In this document: positions 45,531 through 58,476 of the stretch, one piece after another
Position numbering within the stretch: the first letter of the stretch is position 1
Layout of the letters: every line of letters starts with the position of its first letter
Assembly: GCA_015680685.1 (NCBI GenBank)
Contig: MNCI01018161.1
Location: 708,417-772,416, forward strand
Direction: 5' to 3'
DNA: 64,000 bases
Source of the DNA: Gnetum montanum
Lineage: Eukaryota; Streptophyta; Gnetopsida; Gnetales; Gnetaceae
The notes under the pieces: generated by a model
Database searches by the model: none
Told to the model about the DNA's origin: nothing
The model's input: only the letters and a program-made list of their open reading frames with translations
Translations under genes and position numbers: made by a program

Positions 45531-46760
45531 AACTAAGTTGGAAGGCATAGATCTAAAAGATTGAGCATGGTTGTCAATCTAGTAAGGTGTTTGTCAAGTT
45601 GGTTAGCTTGGACCGATGGAAAGATTTTATTTGTTGAATGTTGACTAATTATTTCTTAATTGGGCTATCAAGTTTGTAGATGATCATGGACCCAGATAGA
45701 AAAGTCTCATATATGGTGTAAGGTCCTTCCCACAATGTTTGAAATTTTGTTTGTTGGGGTACATGTGCAGGATTCCAATAGAGAACCTTGTCTTTGGGTT
45801 AAAACATAACTTTTCTTATTTTGAGGTCATGGTGTTTCGTGTTGAATGCCTTATGCATTTCATTGGATGACAAGGCCATTAAGTGATTTTTGTCTAGCAA
45901 GTTAAGGTTCATCGATCGTTTCTTTTGGTACTAGACTGAGATTTAGGTCAAGGTCATAGGCTATAGAGAGTGTATGGAGCGTAGACTGGATGGGCAATGT
46001 TGGTAGTTTTTCATACATAAGCTCATAGGGAGAATAACCTATGGGAAGCTTCCATGTAGAATGATAGACCTAAAGGGGATCATTTAATTTAGTTCTCCAG
46101 TCCCTTTGGTATTTGATAATGGTATGCATTAAGATTTTTGTAATCTCCCAATTAGTGACCTTAGCTTAACCATTGGCTTGGGGGTGACATGGTGTTGTGA
46201 GTTTATGTTCAACACCCAAGTGTTGCATCAATTTCTAGAAAGTGGAACCTATAAAATGGGTTCCATTTTTAGAAATTAATGCATGAGGTATACCAAACCT
46301 ATTTATGATGTTTTGTTATACAAACTGAGTGACAGTGTTGGATGTGCAGTCAATGACTGTTGCTGCTTCTACCCACTTGGTACAATAGTCAACTATGACT
46401 ATTATATATACCTTTCCCTTTGATAAAGGTGTGATGGCACCCATAAAGTTAATGCCCCAAATATCAAATTTCTTAAGAGGTTGTATCAATTATTGTGGTC
46501 CCTCCATTCGAGCTATCATTCCACCATCTCTTTGGCAATGATCACATGCGTAGACGAATTGATGTGCATCCTTGAAGATTGTTGGCCAATAGTACCCTAT
46601 TATGAAGATTTTTATGGCAATGAATCTCCTAATATAATGGTTGCCAAAAGGACCTTACTGAGTATCCTAGAGAATTTGTAGTTGATCCATATCAGGGACA
46701 CACCAACATATCATGCCATTAGGACAAACGTTGTAAAGGTTTTCATTAATCTCCATGAAA
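45530..46760 (-). pseudogene. pol: E3 integrase
   Basis: At 46260-46480 the minus strand reads FDIWGINFMGAITPLSKGKV, then VDYCTKWVEA and HALISKNGTHFIG, a clear Ty3/gypsy integrase core. The first Asp is now Asn (INFMG) and the second motif has Lys where Asp is usual (SKNGTHF), so catalysis would be lost. The C-terminal part lies at 45540-45960. Confidence 0.88.
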
Positions 46761-46879
46761 TGCATGACTCGGTGAAGAAACTATTGTTTCTTTCTAGTGT
46801 CCAACCCTTGCAGTAGTTCTTTATTGAGTAGATAAGTGAGGATGATGTCATATCATTTTGGTTCATTAGGCATTTTTTC

Positions 46880-47260
46880 ATTAATAGCACCTACAAAAAG
46901 AGATTTTTCAGAGAATTGATTAGATAAAGGACTCTCTTTTTCCTTGTTATCCCATCTTAGTTGTGATAAGTGATTTGCAACCACATTCTCCACACATTTA
47001 TAATCTATCATCATGAGATTGAATTCCTACAAAATCAATTATCATTGTATGACAGGGGGGCTCACCATTGATTTTTTCATTAGAAATCTAATGGCACTAT
47101 GATCTGTGTGCATGAACACTTTGTAGCCAAGCACATAGTTCCTGAACTTCTCTAAGGTGAACACCACTGTCATCAAGTCCTTTTCTATGGTGGCATATTT
47201 TAGTTGTGCACCTGCAATGCTTTGTCTTATGTAGTGAATGTAATATGAACATTTTTTATC
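46880..47260 (-). pseudogene. pol: E3 RNase H
   Basis: The region 47085-47140 encodes the HTDH-type motif in broken frames and matches the RNase H of E2 and E4 in position and sequence. Confidence 0.72.
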
Positions 47261-47369
47261 ATCTATCTATGTAACCATCCCCAAAAGCATAATTTGATGC
47301 ATTGGTCATCACATGAAATGGTCTAGACCAATCTAGTTCTTAAAGAATGGGGGTTTCAACAAGCTTTTG

Positions 47370-48115
47370 CTTCAATTATTGAAATGTTATTTCACATGCA
47401 AAGTTCCAGACAAATGATGCATCCTTATTTGTCAATTCTACCAATGGCTTGGCAATTTTGGAAAATTTCTTGATGAAGCATCGATAGTAGCCAGTATGAC
47501 CAAGGAATGACCACACTTCTTTGACTATTTCAGGTTGGGGGATTATTTCTTCGATGATCCCTATTTTTCTAAGGTCCACCTCAATTCTTGCTTTTGAAAT
47601 GTGATGTTCCAAGACTATGCCTTCCTAGACCATAAGATGGCTCTTTTGCCAATTGAGCCAAAGGTTTGTTTTAACACATCTCTTCAACAACTACTTAAGA
47701 TGGTCTAGGGCTTGCTCGAACATGGCTCTATAGGTAGAAAAATCATCCATAAATACTTCTACCCCACTACTAATCTATTTTTGGAAAATTCTAAGAATTA
47801 ATTATTAAAATTTTATTGGGGCATTACATAGACCAAATGGCATTTGACGGTAACCAAAATTCCTCAAAGGACTTGTGAAAGTTGTCCTTGCCTGGTCTTC
47901 TAGTGTAATAAAAATTTGCTTATAGCCACTATAATTGTCTAGAAGGTTGTAATAGTTGTGCCCTAAAATGTTGTCTAGAACTTGGTCAATTAAAGACAAT
48001 AGAAAATGATCCTTAAAAGTTTCCATGTTGAGCAGCCAGAAGTTAATGCACACCCATCATTTTCCTACCTTTTAGGGTATGATCACGAGTGAACTTACCC
48101 ATTCACTATCTATGA
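47370..48115 (-). pseudogene. pol: E3 reverse transcriptase
   Basis: The frame at 47805-48053 reads DNYSGYKQIFITLEDQARTT and MPFGLCNAPIKF. FMDD is at 47742-47753, and GHTGYYRCFIKKFSKIAKPL follows at 47376-47612. These are the standard RT blocks of Ty3/gypsy, closest in wording to Athila. DNYSGYKQI stands where D.YSGY.QI is usual. Frames are broken between blocks. Confidence 0.92.
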
Positions 48116-48698
48116 CAGGGTAGATTAATCCCACCTTGAAGAGTTGTTCAATATCCTCTTTGAAAATCTACTTTAACTTAGGATTCAAACACCATTGTAG
48201 CTATTGTTTCAACTTGATGGCGGGGTCAGTGTATATTCGGTGTTGGCATATTCTTGGATATATAGTAGTGAGTTCAAAATATGACTAGGTGAAGACTACT
48301 GACCATTTTTCCATAACTTTTATTAACTTTCTCTTTTTTTCAATAGAATTCTTCGCATTAATGATAACCAACCTTCTATTTTTGAGAAATATGTACTCCA
48401 TTCCAATGAGTAGTATCTTCAATTCGAGGGACTCTTGTTTAAAATTTATAGGAATTTCTAGCATACCCTAATTAACATCATCATTTACTCCTTTGGAGAG
48501 CTATTGATGAACTTACTTAAGTTCATTCATACTTTTAACATATTCATACATTATTCCCTCAATAGGTTCCATGCATAATGTATGGCTACTAGAATCAGCT
48601 GTCAGCCACTGGGTGTCCTCTTGTTTTGTGGCTACTACCTACAAACATCTTTGGATCTCAGCTTCTGGTGCACACTTCTTGCATGCAGAGATAGATGT

Positions 48699-49214
48699 TT
48701 ACTTTACTAACCATAACTTCTGCACACAATGGCAACCTAAATTACTATACATAATACATGGAACTTTCTTCTTCTTGATCTTCCTAAACTCATTCTCTCT
48801 TGATACTTTTAAGGAGAGATCTCTAATGCCTATTTTGGCATCAATAGTACTTAGCCATACCCTTCCAATAATAATTGGAAAGTTCCCCTTACATTTATTC
48901 ACTTTGATTACTAGGAAATCAGTGGGATATGACCACCCACAAATGGTGTTGACGATGTCCTCAACCAGTCCCAATGGAATAGTGATTGATTGGTCCATTA
49001 GTTTTAGCCAAATGTTGCTCTTCTTCAAGGGAGGAAGGTTTCGCATTATGTACATCTCATGTGAGATCAAATTAACGCTGGAACCAAAGTCAAGAATAGC
49101 TTTATAAGCCTCATTCCTAGCAATTGTCAAGTAAACTAGGGGACTCCCAGGATCAACTAATTTTTTGGGCAGGTTACCAACTTGAATCCAATCAGATACA
49201 ACATGTGTCAACAC
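48699..49214 (-). pseudogene. pol: E3 aspartic protease, longest intact pol frame
   Basis: A 171-codon frame contains the protease active site as AILDFGSSVNLIS (DFG where DSG/DTG is normal), then PLGLVEDIVNTICGWSYPTD and FPIIIGRVWLST. The changed Ser makes it inactive if translated. E5 keeps DSG at the same place. After the domain the frame continues into a basic linker (RKIKKKKVPCIMY). Confidence 0.9.
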
Positions 49215-49745
49215 TATAGTATGGATTCAAGAAGGATTTTGGTTTAAAGGAGACTTGGATAGAGAGGAAATAGAGGAATTTGGATGAGCTAGGTTACCAA
49301 CCACCAATGTGTTCAAGGGATTTAGTGGACTATGAGGTTGGAAAAAGGGTCTTTTCTTTATTCATGATTCCAACCCACTTGGTGGATTAATTGATTGCAG
49401 ATTAACTACCCTCGTAGCATTCCTTTGCTATGGTTGTATAGGCAATTCACCTTGCATGGATGAAGTAGGTGGTAGCTGTGTAGGAGGTGGAGGACTAGGT
49501 GTAGGAATAGCAGTTTCATGAGGGTAGTAGGTGGCATACCTTCTTGGATAGGACAATTGGTATGTTTTAGAAGGGTAGTGGTGAGGTTGGTAAGCAGAAA
49601 CATGACTAGAGGAGTCCCTTGGAGATGAAGGTTGCTGAACATAGTAATCATAGCAATCTAGTTGTTTGTAAGAATATTATTATCTTGGAGGTGGAAATGC
49701 CCATGATTGTTGTTGCTACCACTACTTGTACAATTCATAGGGTTG
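49215..49745 (-). pseudogene. gag: E3 gag, C-terminal fragment
   Basis: Pro/Thr-rich gag tail matching E5 61640-62080 in reverse, in broken frames. It ends at the E3/E4 junction. Confidence 0.6.
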
Positions 49746-49775
49746 CAAAGGAGTTCACACTTAGACCTCTTGCTG

Positions 49776-50009
49776 TGCACACTTGGAAAATATTCTAACT
49801 TTCAAATGGACAAACTACAAGAGTTTTGCTAAGTAACTACCAAAAACTTGCTCCCAATTATGCACCAAGGTGCTCTATTTATAGATCCAAGATTAATCCT
49901 ATGATATGGAATGTATGATATTGCATCTTGGGTTGCAATATTGCGTACCCAATATCATGTACTTAATATTGTGGCCACCCTGATATCGGAGCATTGAAAA
50001 ACATGATTT
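49776..50009 (-). mobile_element. E4 3' LTR, truncated
   Basis: Homology to family A LTRs begins near GAAAATATTCTAACTTTC and ends with ATGATTTATCA next to the E4 polypurine tract. The LTR 3' half (R/U5) is missing. The minus TATAAATA box is at 49876-49883. U3 has AATATTGCGTACCCAATATC words of the GATATC type. Confidence 0.82.
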
Positions 50010-50022
50010 ATCATACCCCCAT

Positions 50023-51990
50023 GGCTGAATGAAAACTTGTCCTCGAGTATAGAAGAAGAGGAAAAAGTCCTTTACAAAATATATTAGGGGTATGGACTTA
50101 TTTAACTGACATATAGAGTGACAGAGAAAATAGACAAATATGAAAGTGCTCAAGCATACAACACTACACTTGTGTACAAAATTGGATTTCCATGATAATA
50201 GGAAAGAACACCCACAAATGCAAAGGACATCCAACCCCTCTTGGCAACAGAAGAATGAGTTAGAGGTAGAAGAGATCTAGTGATTATGAACAATCTCCCG
50301 TAAGTGATGTGGTTGCGTCCTCCTTGTTGACAATAGTCCTACTTCCAGTTGACGCTTCCCACTACAATCACTAAAAAACTTAGGATTAGTATATATAGTG
50401 CAAAATATAATGGCTAAATACCTTATCTTGTCAGTGGTTTTATCTATTTGAGTTGTGATTGTGATAATAGGTTACTTGATGTTGTTAGTGGAAAGATTGA
50501 TGAATGGGTTAAGTAAGAGAAGCAATTCATATAATTCAGAAAAAGTTTAACATAAGGAATACTAGAAAGAGGGTATTCAAAATAATAAAAAGGAGTTCAT
50601 TACAAATAGTTGTGAATGTGTGTACAATTAGATTCCATGGATGGGATAAATAAAAATAATTTGATTGTAACGATGTCTAAGGATAAAGAACTTAAATTAA
50701 CCAAACCAAAAGATATGCAAGTGGTTCCTCACCAAAGTAGGCATGGGCCTTTCATTCCCTTGCATAAATTCAAACCAAGAAGTCCATGGGCACCATATAT
50801 GATTAATGGTTATAGAAAGTTAAGTACAAAAACCTGAAAGTAACTGACTAAGAAACCCAGCACATCAAACTAGAACATTGAATCAAAACATGAAACCGAT
50901 AGTGAGGTGAGGAATGAAAAGCATAGATGGATGATAGAGAGAGTAGAATGGAGTTTTTAATTATGGTCACATGTAGTCCCTTGTGGAGTTTGTGATTAAA
51001 TGACTTGGTAGAATCCATCCTTAGTCTAGATCAAAACCAACCACTTCCAATGACTTCACACTGACATTTCGAGGCTAGTCCATCCCCTAAGATACAAGAA
51101 TGCTCCAAAATAATAACCCCCATTCCAAATTGAAATGAAGGTAGGAAGTGAGAAAGGCCTTAGTTAGAGAAGATAAGACAAGTCTCAAAACCAATGCTTG
51201 TAGCTCTTTTATTTGATCTAAGGGGTGTGCTTTGAATTCCTATGTTTTTTTTGAATGGAAAGAATATCATGCAAAGACCCATGCATTTTTTCACATTTAT
51301 TTTATCCAAGGGGTGTTCTTTGAATTGTCATCTTCTTCTCTTCTTTTTTCTTTCTTTTTTTTGTGATGAGGACCACACCATGCAAGGACTTATTTGACTT
51401 TGTATTATGAAATGACTCGGAATGGTGAAAAGATTACAAGAACACTCTTGCACATAGGAAAATAGAAAAACATGAAGAATACCATATCCCTTTGAAGCCA
51501 CACCCTATCCAAACCTTTGATTCCTTCCCAATTCTGGAAACCACACTTAATGAAGAAAAGACTGCATGCTTCCAAAACAAGAAAAACCATAGAATATGTG
51601 GATGGGTGCAAGATGTGGACTCACTACTTGTTACATGAAAATAAACCATGTCCTAATTGTCAGTAATGACATTCAAAGTCAAAAATTAGACATGAACAAT
51701 CAAATTAATAATAAAGCATACCTCCATTAAGTAGTGCATTACCATTGTACCTACCACCTTATTAGTAGAAAAAGTAGAGAAACACATCAAACACAAGCAA
51801 ACATAACCATTAAAATAAAGTAGAAGAGTAGAAAATAGATATTGAATATATTAACAATGGTGTAAAATAAAGACTAAGAGAAGATCAATAACCTTAAAAA
51901 TACAAATATGTAAAACAAAGAAGATGAAAATAAAAAGTTGAAAAATCAAAAATGTGTAAAATAAAAAAAATCAAAAGATTGAGGAGTCAT
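50023..51990 (-). other. E4 3' untranslated region
   Basis: Colinear with E3 43515-45530. Includes the family repeat tract near 51880-51970. No gene. Confidence 0.8.
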
Positions 51991-53312
51991 AAGAGGTGTT
52001 AGTATGGGTGGATGTCTCCCCCACGACTAACTTGGAAGGGAGAGATACAAAAGATTAAGCATGGTTGTCTATCTGGCAAGGTGTTTGTTGAGTTAGTTAT
52101 CTTGGGCCCATGGAAAGGTTTTATTTGTTGAATGTTGACTAATTGTTTCTTATTTGGGCTATTAGATTTGTAGATGATAATGGCCCTAGATGGAAAAGTC
52201 TCATATATGATGTAAAGTCCTTTCCACAATGTTTGAAATATGGTTTTTGGGGTACATGTGTAGGATTCCAAAAGAGAACCTTGTCTCTAGGTTGAAACTT
52301 GACTTTTCTTATTTTGAGGTCATGGTGTTTATTGTTGAATACCTTATGTGTTTTGTTAGATGACAAGGCCATTAACTAATTTTCATTTAGCAAGTTAAGG
52401 TTCATCAATCATTCTTTTTGTGCTAGACTGAGATTTAAGTCAAGGTCATAGGTTGTAGAGAGTGTATGGAGATCGGATTGGATGGGCAATGTTCATAGTT
52501 TTCCATACACAAGCTCATAGGGAGAATAACCTATGGGAAGCTTCCATGTGGACCAATAGTCCCAAAGGGCATCATTTAATTTAGTGCTCTAGTCCCTTCA
52601 GTGTTTCTTGTTGAATACCTTATGTGTTTCATTAGATGACAAGGCCATTAACTAATTTTCATTTAGCAAGTTAAGGTTCATCAATCATTCTTTTTGTGCT
52701 AGACTGAGATTTAAGTCAAGGTCATAGGTTGTAGAGAGTGTATGGAGCTCAGATTGGATAGGAAATGTTCATAGTTTTCCATACACAAGCTCATAGGGAG
52801 AATAACCTATGGGAAGTTTCTATGTGGACCAATAGGCCCAAAGGGCATCATTTAATTTAGTGCTCTAGTCCCTTCAGTATTTACTAATGGTACATGTTAA
52901 GATATTTGTAATCTCCTGATTAGTCACCTTAGCTTAACCATTGGCTTAAGGGTGATATGGTGTTGTGAGTTGATGTTCAACTCCTAAGCATTGCATTAGT
53001 TTCCAGAAAGTGGCACTTGTAAAATAAGTTCCATTATCAGAAATTAATGCATGAGGTATACCAAACCTATTTACGATGTTTTTTTATACAAATGAGTGAC
53101 AGTGGTGGATGTACAGTCGGTGATGAATATTGCTTTTGCCCACTTGGTACAATAGTTAACTGTAACTATTATATATGCCTTTCCATTTGATAAAGGTGAG
53201 AGGGGACCCATAAAGTTAATGCCCCTAATATCAAATGGCTCGAGAGGTTTTATCCATTGTTGTGGTCCCTCCATTCAAGTTATCATTCTACCATCCCTTT
53301 CACAATGATCAC
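51990..53312 (-). pseudogene. pol: E4 integrase with internal tandem duplication
   Basis: The core at 53071-53274 reads INFMGPLSP and VNYCTKWAKA, with Asp-to-Asn changes. The second catalytic motif survives as LISDNGT near 53030-53045. The C-terminal part at 52139-52372 reads HHDLKIRKVKFQPRDKVLFW. The segment 52332-52607 is repeated at 52608-52883. Confidence 0.86.
52332..52883 (-). repeat. 276-bp direct tandem duplication in E4 integrase
   Basis: TTGTTGAATACCTTATGTG starts both copies, at 52332 and 52608. The copies are nearly identical (about ten differences seen by eye, for example GAGATCGGATTGG and GAGCTCAGATTGG). 276 bp is 92 codons, so the frame is kept. E2 and E3 have only one copy. 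Confidence 0.88.
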
Positions 53313-54921
53313 TGTACTGACCTAAATTGTCGGTGTAAGGTTGGAAGGGAAAACAAACACCAAAAGATCATCAAGCAGACATAGCTGACCCTGCCTTCAC
53401 CTAAGGGCAAGCTGGGAAAGGAAATGAAGGTAGAGTTCCTTGGATGGTCTGCATGCAAATCAACCAAGAACTTCCCCGAGCGTAAAGTATGGCTTGCGTT
53501 GGGGTTATCATAACTAATGATGTATGAAATGTAAACAATAATGTATTAAATGCAAATAGAGAGTATATAGAAATAGTGTCGCAAAAAAAATGTGAGCTAA
53601 ATGTAAAACAGAGTAAACAATATAATGGATGGAAAAATAAACTGTATTGTATTACTTAGAAAATATGTGCACCGGTCAAAGTGTAGCTACACATGTGGAT
53701 GGCAAGTCAAGCACCAAGCCCCAGGGTGATGTGTTTCATAAATGCTTGGATGCTAGGAGTCAAGTGTGCCCGAGCGCCCAAGGATTACTAGTTTGAGTTT
53801 CCTAAGCCATCAACCTTCAAAATTGCCAACCCCATTTATGTGAATGGATGGGATATTTATAAGGTCTAGCTAGGCTTGGGTGTGAAACTCATGGATGGAA
53901 TCAAAAGCTAAGAGATGAGAGGAAAAAGGATCGTGTGACACGTGTCTGATGGATAGCTGTGTGTGAGTTGGACAAACATGGGTAGGCTACATTCTTGACC
54001 AGATGCACTGTATCTTACAGTGTGTGTTAGCTTACTCAAGCTAGCTTAAGCTCATGGAAGCACAGACAATTTCGAGCATAAGAGCTTGGAAAGGTCACAA
54101 ATGATGAAAATTTACAATGAAAATGATAATGTACAAAAAGAGAGATAGATCCCAGCTTGCTTGAATCTTCTCGATCTATGAATTAACTTCTACAGGATGT
54201 CGATTTGAGCGGTTTTGTGGCTATTTGAGGAATCTCTATTTCACCAGAGATTCCAGCATGAGTTTATTTTTTCTTGGTGTGTCCTTAGCATGTGTTTGAC
54301 ATGCTTTTGATTGGGATTGATTAGTACTCATACTACACTCACACTGCTAGCATGACCTCAACGTGAGTGAGCTAAAAATGACATATTTTACACCAAATTT
54401 TGATTTTTGAAGCCTGTTTCTTGAGTACATCAATTGCCTGACTGTGGTTGACCTTGAGGGTGATCTGAAAGTCAAAAATAAAGCTTGATGTGCCTTGTTC
54501 TAAACCACTTTTGGTAGCTCATGCTTGACTCATGCTGCCAGCGTGAGCTCAGCGTGACCACAACGTGAGCTACAAAAACATGCAATTTTGAACTTGAAAT
54601 CTAGGATTCTAGAGGCTGGGATTTGAAGTTGTCAACAAAGAAGCCTGAGGATGACTTGCACCTTGGAAGTCAAATCATTTCAACTTATTTTTGAGGCTTT
54701 TAGAGTTGGTCATGCTGGACTCATGATGCCAGCGTGAGTGCAGCATGAGCAAGAAAATTTGCACAATTTCCAACATGAGTGCCTAGGACAAGCTAGCGTG
54801 ACTACCCAAGATAAGCTAATGTGAGTAAGCTTGACTTAGTAAAATTTTTTCCTCTCAAAAGCCCAAGAGGCTCTAAGTTATTCTTGTTTCAAAGTGTTAG
54901 GCTGAAATTCGTGGTGCTTCA
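53313..54921 (-). mobile_element. Solo LTR (1609 bp) of another family in E4
   Basis: E4 is interrupted by DNA that starts TGTACTGACC and ends GGTGCTTCA, flanked by ATCAC at 53308-53312 and 54922-54926. In the minus sense it runs TGAAGCACC...GGTCAGTACA, with a TATAAATA box at 53854-53861. It has no internal coding region, so it is a solo LTR. No relative was seen elsewhere in the window. Confidence 0.85.
54320..54760. repeat. About 190-bp repeats in the U3 of the solo LTR
   Basis: CATGCTGCCAGCGTGAG or a near form recurs at about 54345 (CACTGCTAGCATGACCTCA), 54533 and 54723. Each is followed by a related (T)CAGCGTGA or AACGTGAG word and a purine-rich stretch. They lie upstream of the minus-strand TATA box, so they may be promoter repeats. 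Confidence 0.65.
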
Positions 54922-54926
54922 ATCAC

Positions 54927-56497
54927 AAACATGGATAAATTGATGTGCATCCCTGAAGATTTCTGGCTAATAGTACCTTTCCATGATGATTTTTATGGTC
55001 ATGCATCTCTCAACAGAATGGCCATCACAAGGAATTTCATGATCATCCTAGAGAATGTGCAGTTGATTCGCATCAAGGACACACCAACGTATCAGGAAAT
55101 TGGGACAAACTTTATAAAGGTTTTCATTAATCTTCATGAAATGCTTGACTTGGTGAAGAAACTATTGTTTCTTTCTAGTGTCCATCCCTTATGGTAGTTC
55201 TTCCTCAAGTAGATAAGTGAGGATGGTGTCATACCATTTTGGTTCATCAAGCATTTGTGCATTAATAACACCTGCAAAGAGAGATTCGTTAGGGAATTGA
55301 TCAGATAAAGGGCTCTCTTTCTCCTTGTCATCCCATCTTAGTCACAATAAGTGATCCATGATCACATTCTCCACACCTTTACAATATACCATTGTGAGAT
55401 TAAATTGCTACAAAATCATGAGCCACCATATAACATTGGGCCTCACCATTAGTTTGTTCATTAGAAATCTAATGACACTATGATCTATGTGCATGAACAC
55501 TTTGTAGCCAAGCACATAGTGCCTGAACTTCTCTAAGGCAAGCACCACTGCCATCAGCTCTTTTTTTGTGGTGGTGTAGTTTAGTTGTGCACCTACAAAG
55601 CTCTAGCTTATGCAGTGAATGTAATATGGATGTTTTTTTTATCATCCATCTATGTAAGCACTACCCTCAAAGCATAATTTGATGCATTGATCATTACATG
55701 AAAAGGTCTAGACCAATCTGGTGCCTGAAGAAAGGGGGTTCTAACATGATTTTACTTTAATTTCTGAAATTCTGTTTCAAAGGTATAGGTCCAGGTGAAC
55801 AATGCATCCTTCTTTGTTAATTCTAGCAATAGCTTAGCAATTTTGGAAAAATTCTTGATGAAGCGCTAGTAGTAGCCAACATGACCAGGGAATGATCACA
55901 CTCCTTTGACTATTTTGGGTTGGAAGGTTATTTCTTGGATGACCCTTATTTTTTTAGGGTTTAGGGTGATTCTTTCTTTTGAAATGTGATGGCCCAAGAC
56001 TATGCCTTCCTGGGCCATAATATGGCTCTTTTACAAATTGTCCCAAATTTTTGTTTCAACACATCTCTTGAACACCTACTCAAGACAGTCTAGGGCTTGC
56101 TCAAACATAGCTCCATAGGTAGAAGAATCATCCATAAAGACTTATACCTTGCTATAGATCTATTGTTGGAAAATGCTGAGAAATAATCATTGAAATGTGG
56201 TTGGGTCATTACATAGACCAAATGGCATCTGACACTAAGCAAAAGTTCCCCAAGGACTTGTGAAAGTTGTCTTTGTCTAGTCGTTTGGTGCAATCCATAT
56301 TTGGTTATAGCCACTATAACCATCAGAAAAGCTATAATAGTTGTGCCCAAAAATAGTGTCCAACACTTGGTCGATGAAAGGCAATGGAAAATGATCCTTG
56401 AAAGTTGCCATGTTGAGTAGCCAGAAGTTAATGCACACCCATCAATTGCCTCCCTTCTTGGGTATGATCATGGGTGGACTTACCCATTCACTATTTG
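54927..56497 (-). pseudogene. pol: E4 RNase H and reverse transcriptase, with integrase start
   Basis: Continues integrase at 54927-55120, then RNase H near 55330-55620, then RT at 55720-56497. FMDD is encoded at 56127-56138. Colinear with E3 46550-48115. Frames are shifted more often than in E3. Confidence 0.82.
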
Positions 56498-58476
56498 TAA
56501 CATCAAAATTGCACCACATCAACTCATATAGCTAGTATGTAGACCTAAAATTTGGTTCTAAAAACAAGATCATAATTGGTTTGTTCCATGTTAGCTTCTT
56601 TTAATGAATTCATAAAGGCTTTGGATTTACAAAAATAGCCCATCCATGTCATCGCTTCAGTAGGATGAAGTTTTATATTCAAAAATTGGATTTCAAATGA
56701 GCTCATATTTCAATTCTACAATCCACATCGACATTAGCCATAACTGCATCTATCATATCAACATCTAGATAACATTCTCAAGTCCAAGGAAAAGAAAACT
56801 TCATATGTCAAATTAGCATATTCCACGTTAGCTTTTAGAACTAGTTCATGAGGATGAAATTTATCTCTATGAATGGAATAAAAAATAGCTCTATTAGCAA
56901 CATAAAATCTATATAAAGAAAAAACTTATAGAATTAAAGGATGGTTCTATGACATTGGCTCTATAAGATAATCACAAATCTACTCTACCACATCAACTCA
57001 TTTAGAAAGAGAATTCATAAAGCACAAAAATGATTTTGCAAATAAACTTTACACTAGTTCTACATGCCATGTTATAGCTCATCCTAGACCCACAAAGGTT
57101 TACATTTCATGCACATGTCCATTATATTCTTTTAATACAACTTAGTGAGGGATGAGGCATAGCAAGGAGAACTGAATACTAGCTCTATGAAGAAGTACTA
57201 TAATCATTCTTCCACATCAAATCTCCAATATAATGACCCAAAATAGCTCCATGAAAAGATTAAAAAAGAAAGGCTCTACAACTAACAACTTCACAAAGGC
57301 TATGCAAAGATAGATGCTCAACAAATAGAGCCAAGGCTCAAAACCGAGCTCAAAATAGCATAGAGCTACCATTAAAGTGTAGAACCATCATTGAAGCCTA
57401 AAATAGTGATTCTATAAAAATAAACTCTACCTATGTAGAGGTGCAAGAATTATTGATCTAGCTAAGAGCTAACTAAAATCTATTACTCCAACACAAATTG
57501 AGTTATGGTGTTTACTAGGATTACAAATGGAATCACTGAGAGGAACCTTCAATTTAAGGAAATTTGAGCCAACACAAAAGTTTCTTTGATAGTTTCAAAT
57601 AGATTTCCTAACTAAATACATTGTAGGAAAAAATTCCTTAGATAGTTATGAAAGAAGATTAATAGTGCTTAACTAGATTCATGAATCAAGATTCTAAAGT
57701 TCTCTATGATAATGGTAGATTAGCTCAATATTTAGTAGTAGAAGGGCTCCAGATTCAAAGAATGAGAAAATTCTATCAAGAAAATTGGGCAAATATTCAA
57801 TAACTTGCAATTATATGTATAGAACATGTGGAATATGGAGCTTTAATTTTTATAATCATTGAAACTACTAGAGGTTGCTATATAAACCCTAGAGTAGACT
57901 TGTTTGGAACATCTATGATTTACAGACTAGGGATAAGGAGAATATTGGAAAGGCTAGGAGTGATTTACTGTATGATTACATTCTAACTTCATATTTGATT
58001 AAACTAATTTAATTCCAAATTATAAGTTAATTTTTATTTCCCTACTTTATCATTGTTTCTTGCTAATGATGAACATTATATTGTGCTTGGCATCCCATCC
58101 TTGAAATTATTTAAATTGCTTGAATAGCTCTAGGGTTAGCAATTTTTGGCGTTTGTGGAATGATTTAGAATAAATTTTTCATCAAAATTCTTGTTCATAT
58201 TAAAATTAGCCAATTTCAAATTATTTCTTTGAGCCAAAGGGCTTAAAAATTTTTGTTATTGTAGATAGATTCTAAACAACTTTAGTTTTCAAAGTGTTTA
58301 CTCATGTTAGTAGTACCTCATTGCAGTGTTTAAGGTTCTATGAAATTTTACTATTTTAATTTTTGTGAATCTATTAAATATTTCTCTATTTCTAGTTTAC
58401 TTATGAAACATTTTCTCTAAGGATGATTAGCAATAGATTTTGTGAAATTGCACTTAAGCATTATATGAAAGGTTAG
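56498..58476. other. AT-rich DNA between E4 and E5, no gene
   Basis: About 2 kb with many short frames but no family motif. Words such as CACATCAACTCAT (56512, 56990) and AACTTCAT recur loosely. It is the target into which E5 inserted. Confidence 0.5.

Larger units (their letters stand above)
43070..49745 (-). mobile_element. E3: Athila-like element, 5' part missing
   Basis: Minus-strand element with 3' LTR (43070-43499), 3' untranslated region to about 45530, integrase, RNase H, RT, protease and the last part of gag. At about 49745 gag breaks off and sequence from the LTR of E4 begins at about 49776. It holds the best-preserved RT and protease frames of the window, though still with stops. 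Confidence 0.88.
49776..56497 (-). mobile_element. E4: Athila-like element, truncated at both ends
   Basis: Minus-strand: truncated 3' LTR, 3' untranslated region, integrase with a 276-bp tandem duplication, then RNase H and RT after a 1.6-kb solo LTR insertion. It ends in RT at about 56497, where E3 continues (ACTTACCCATTCACTAT is the last shared stretch). Protease, gag, PBS and 5' LTR are gone. Confidence 0.87.

Noticed and set aside
48571-49107. 178-codon plus-strand frame, one of the longest in the window
   Set aside because: It is the shadow of the protease frame on the minus strand (48699-49214), which has clear motifs.
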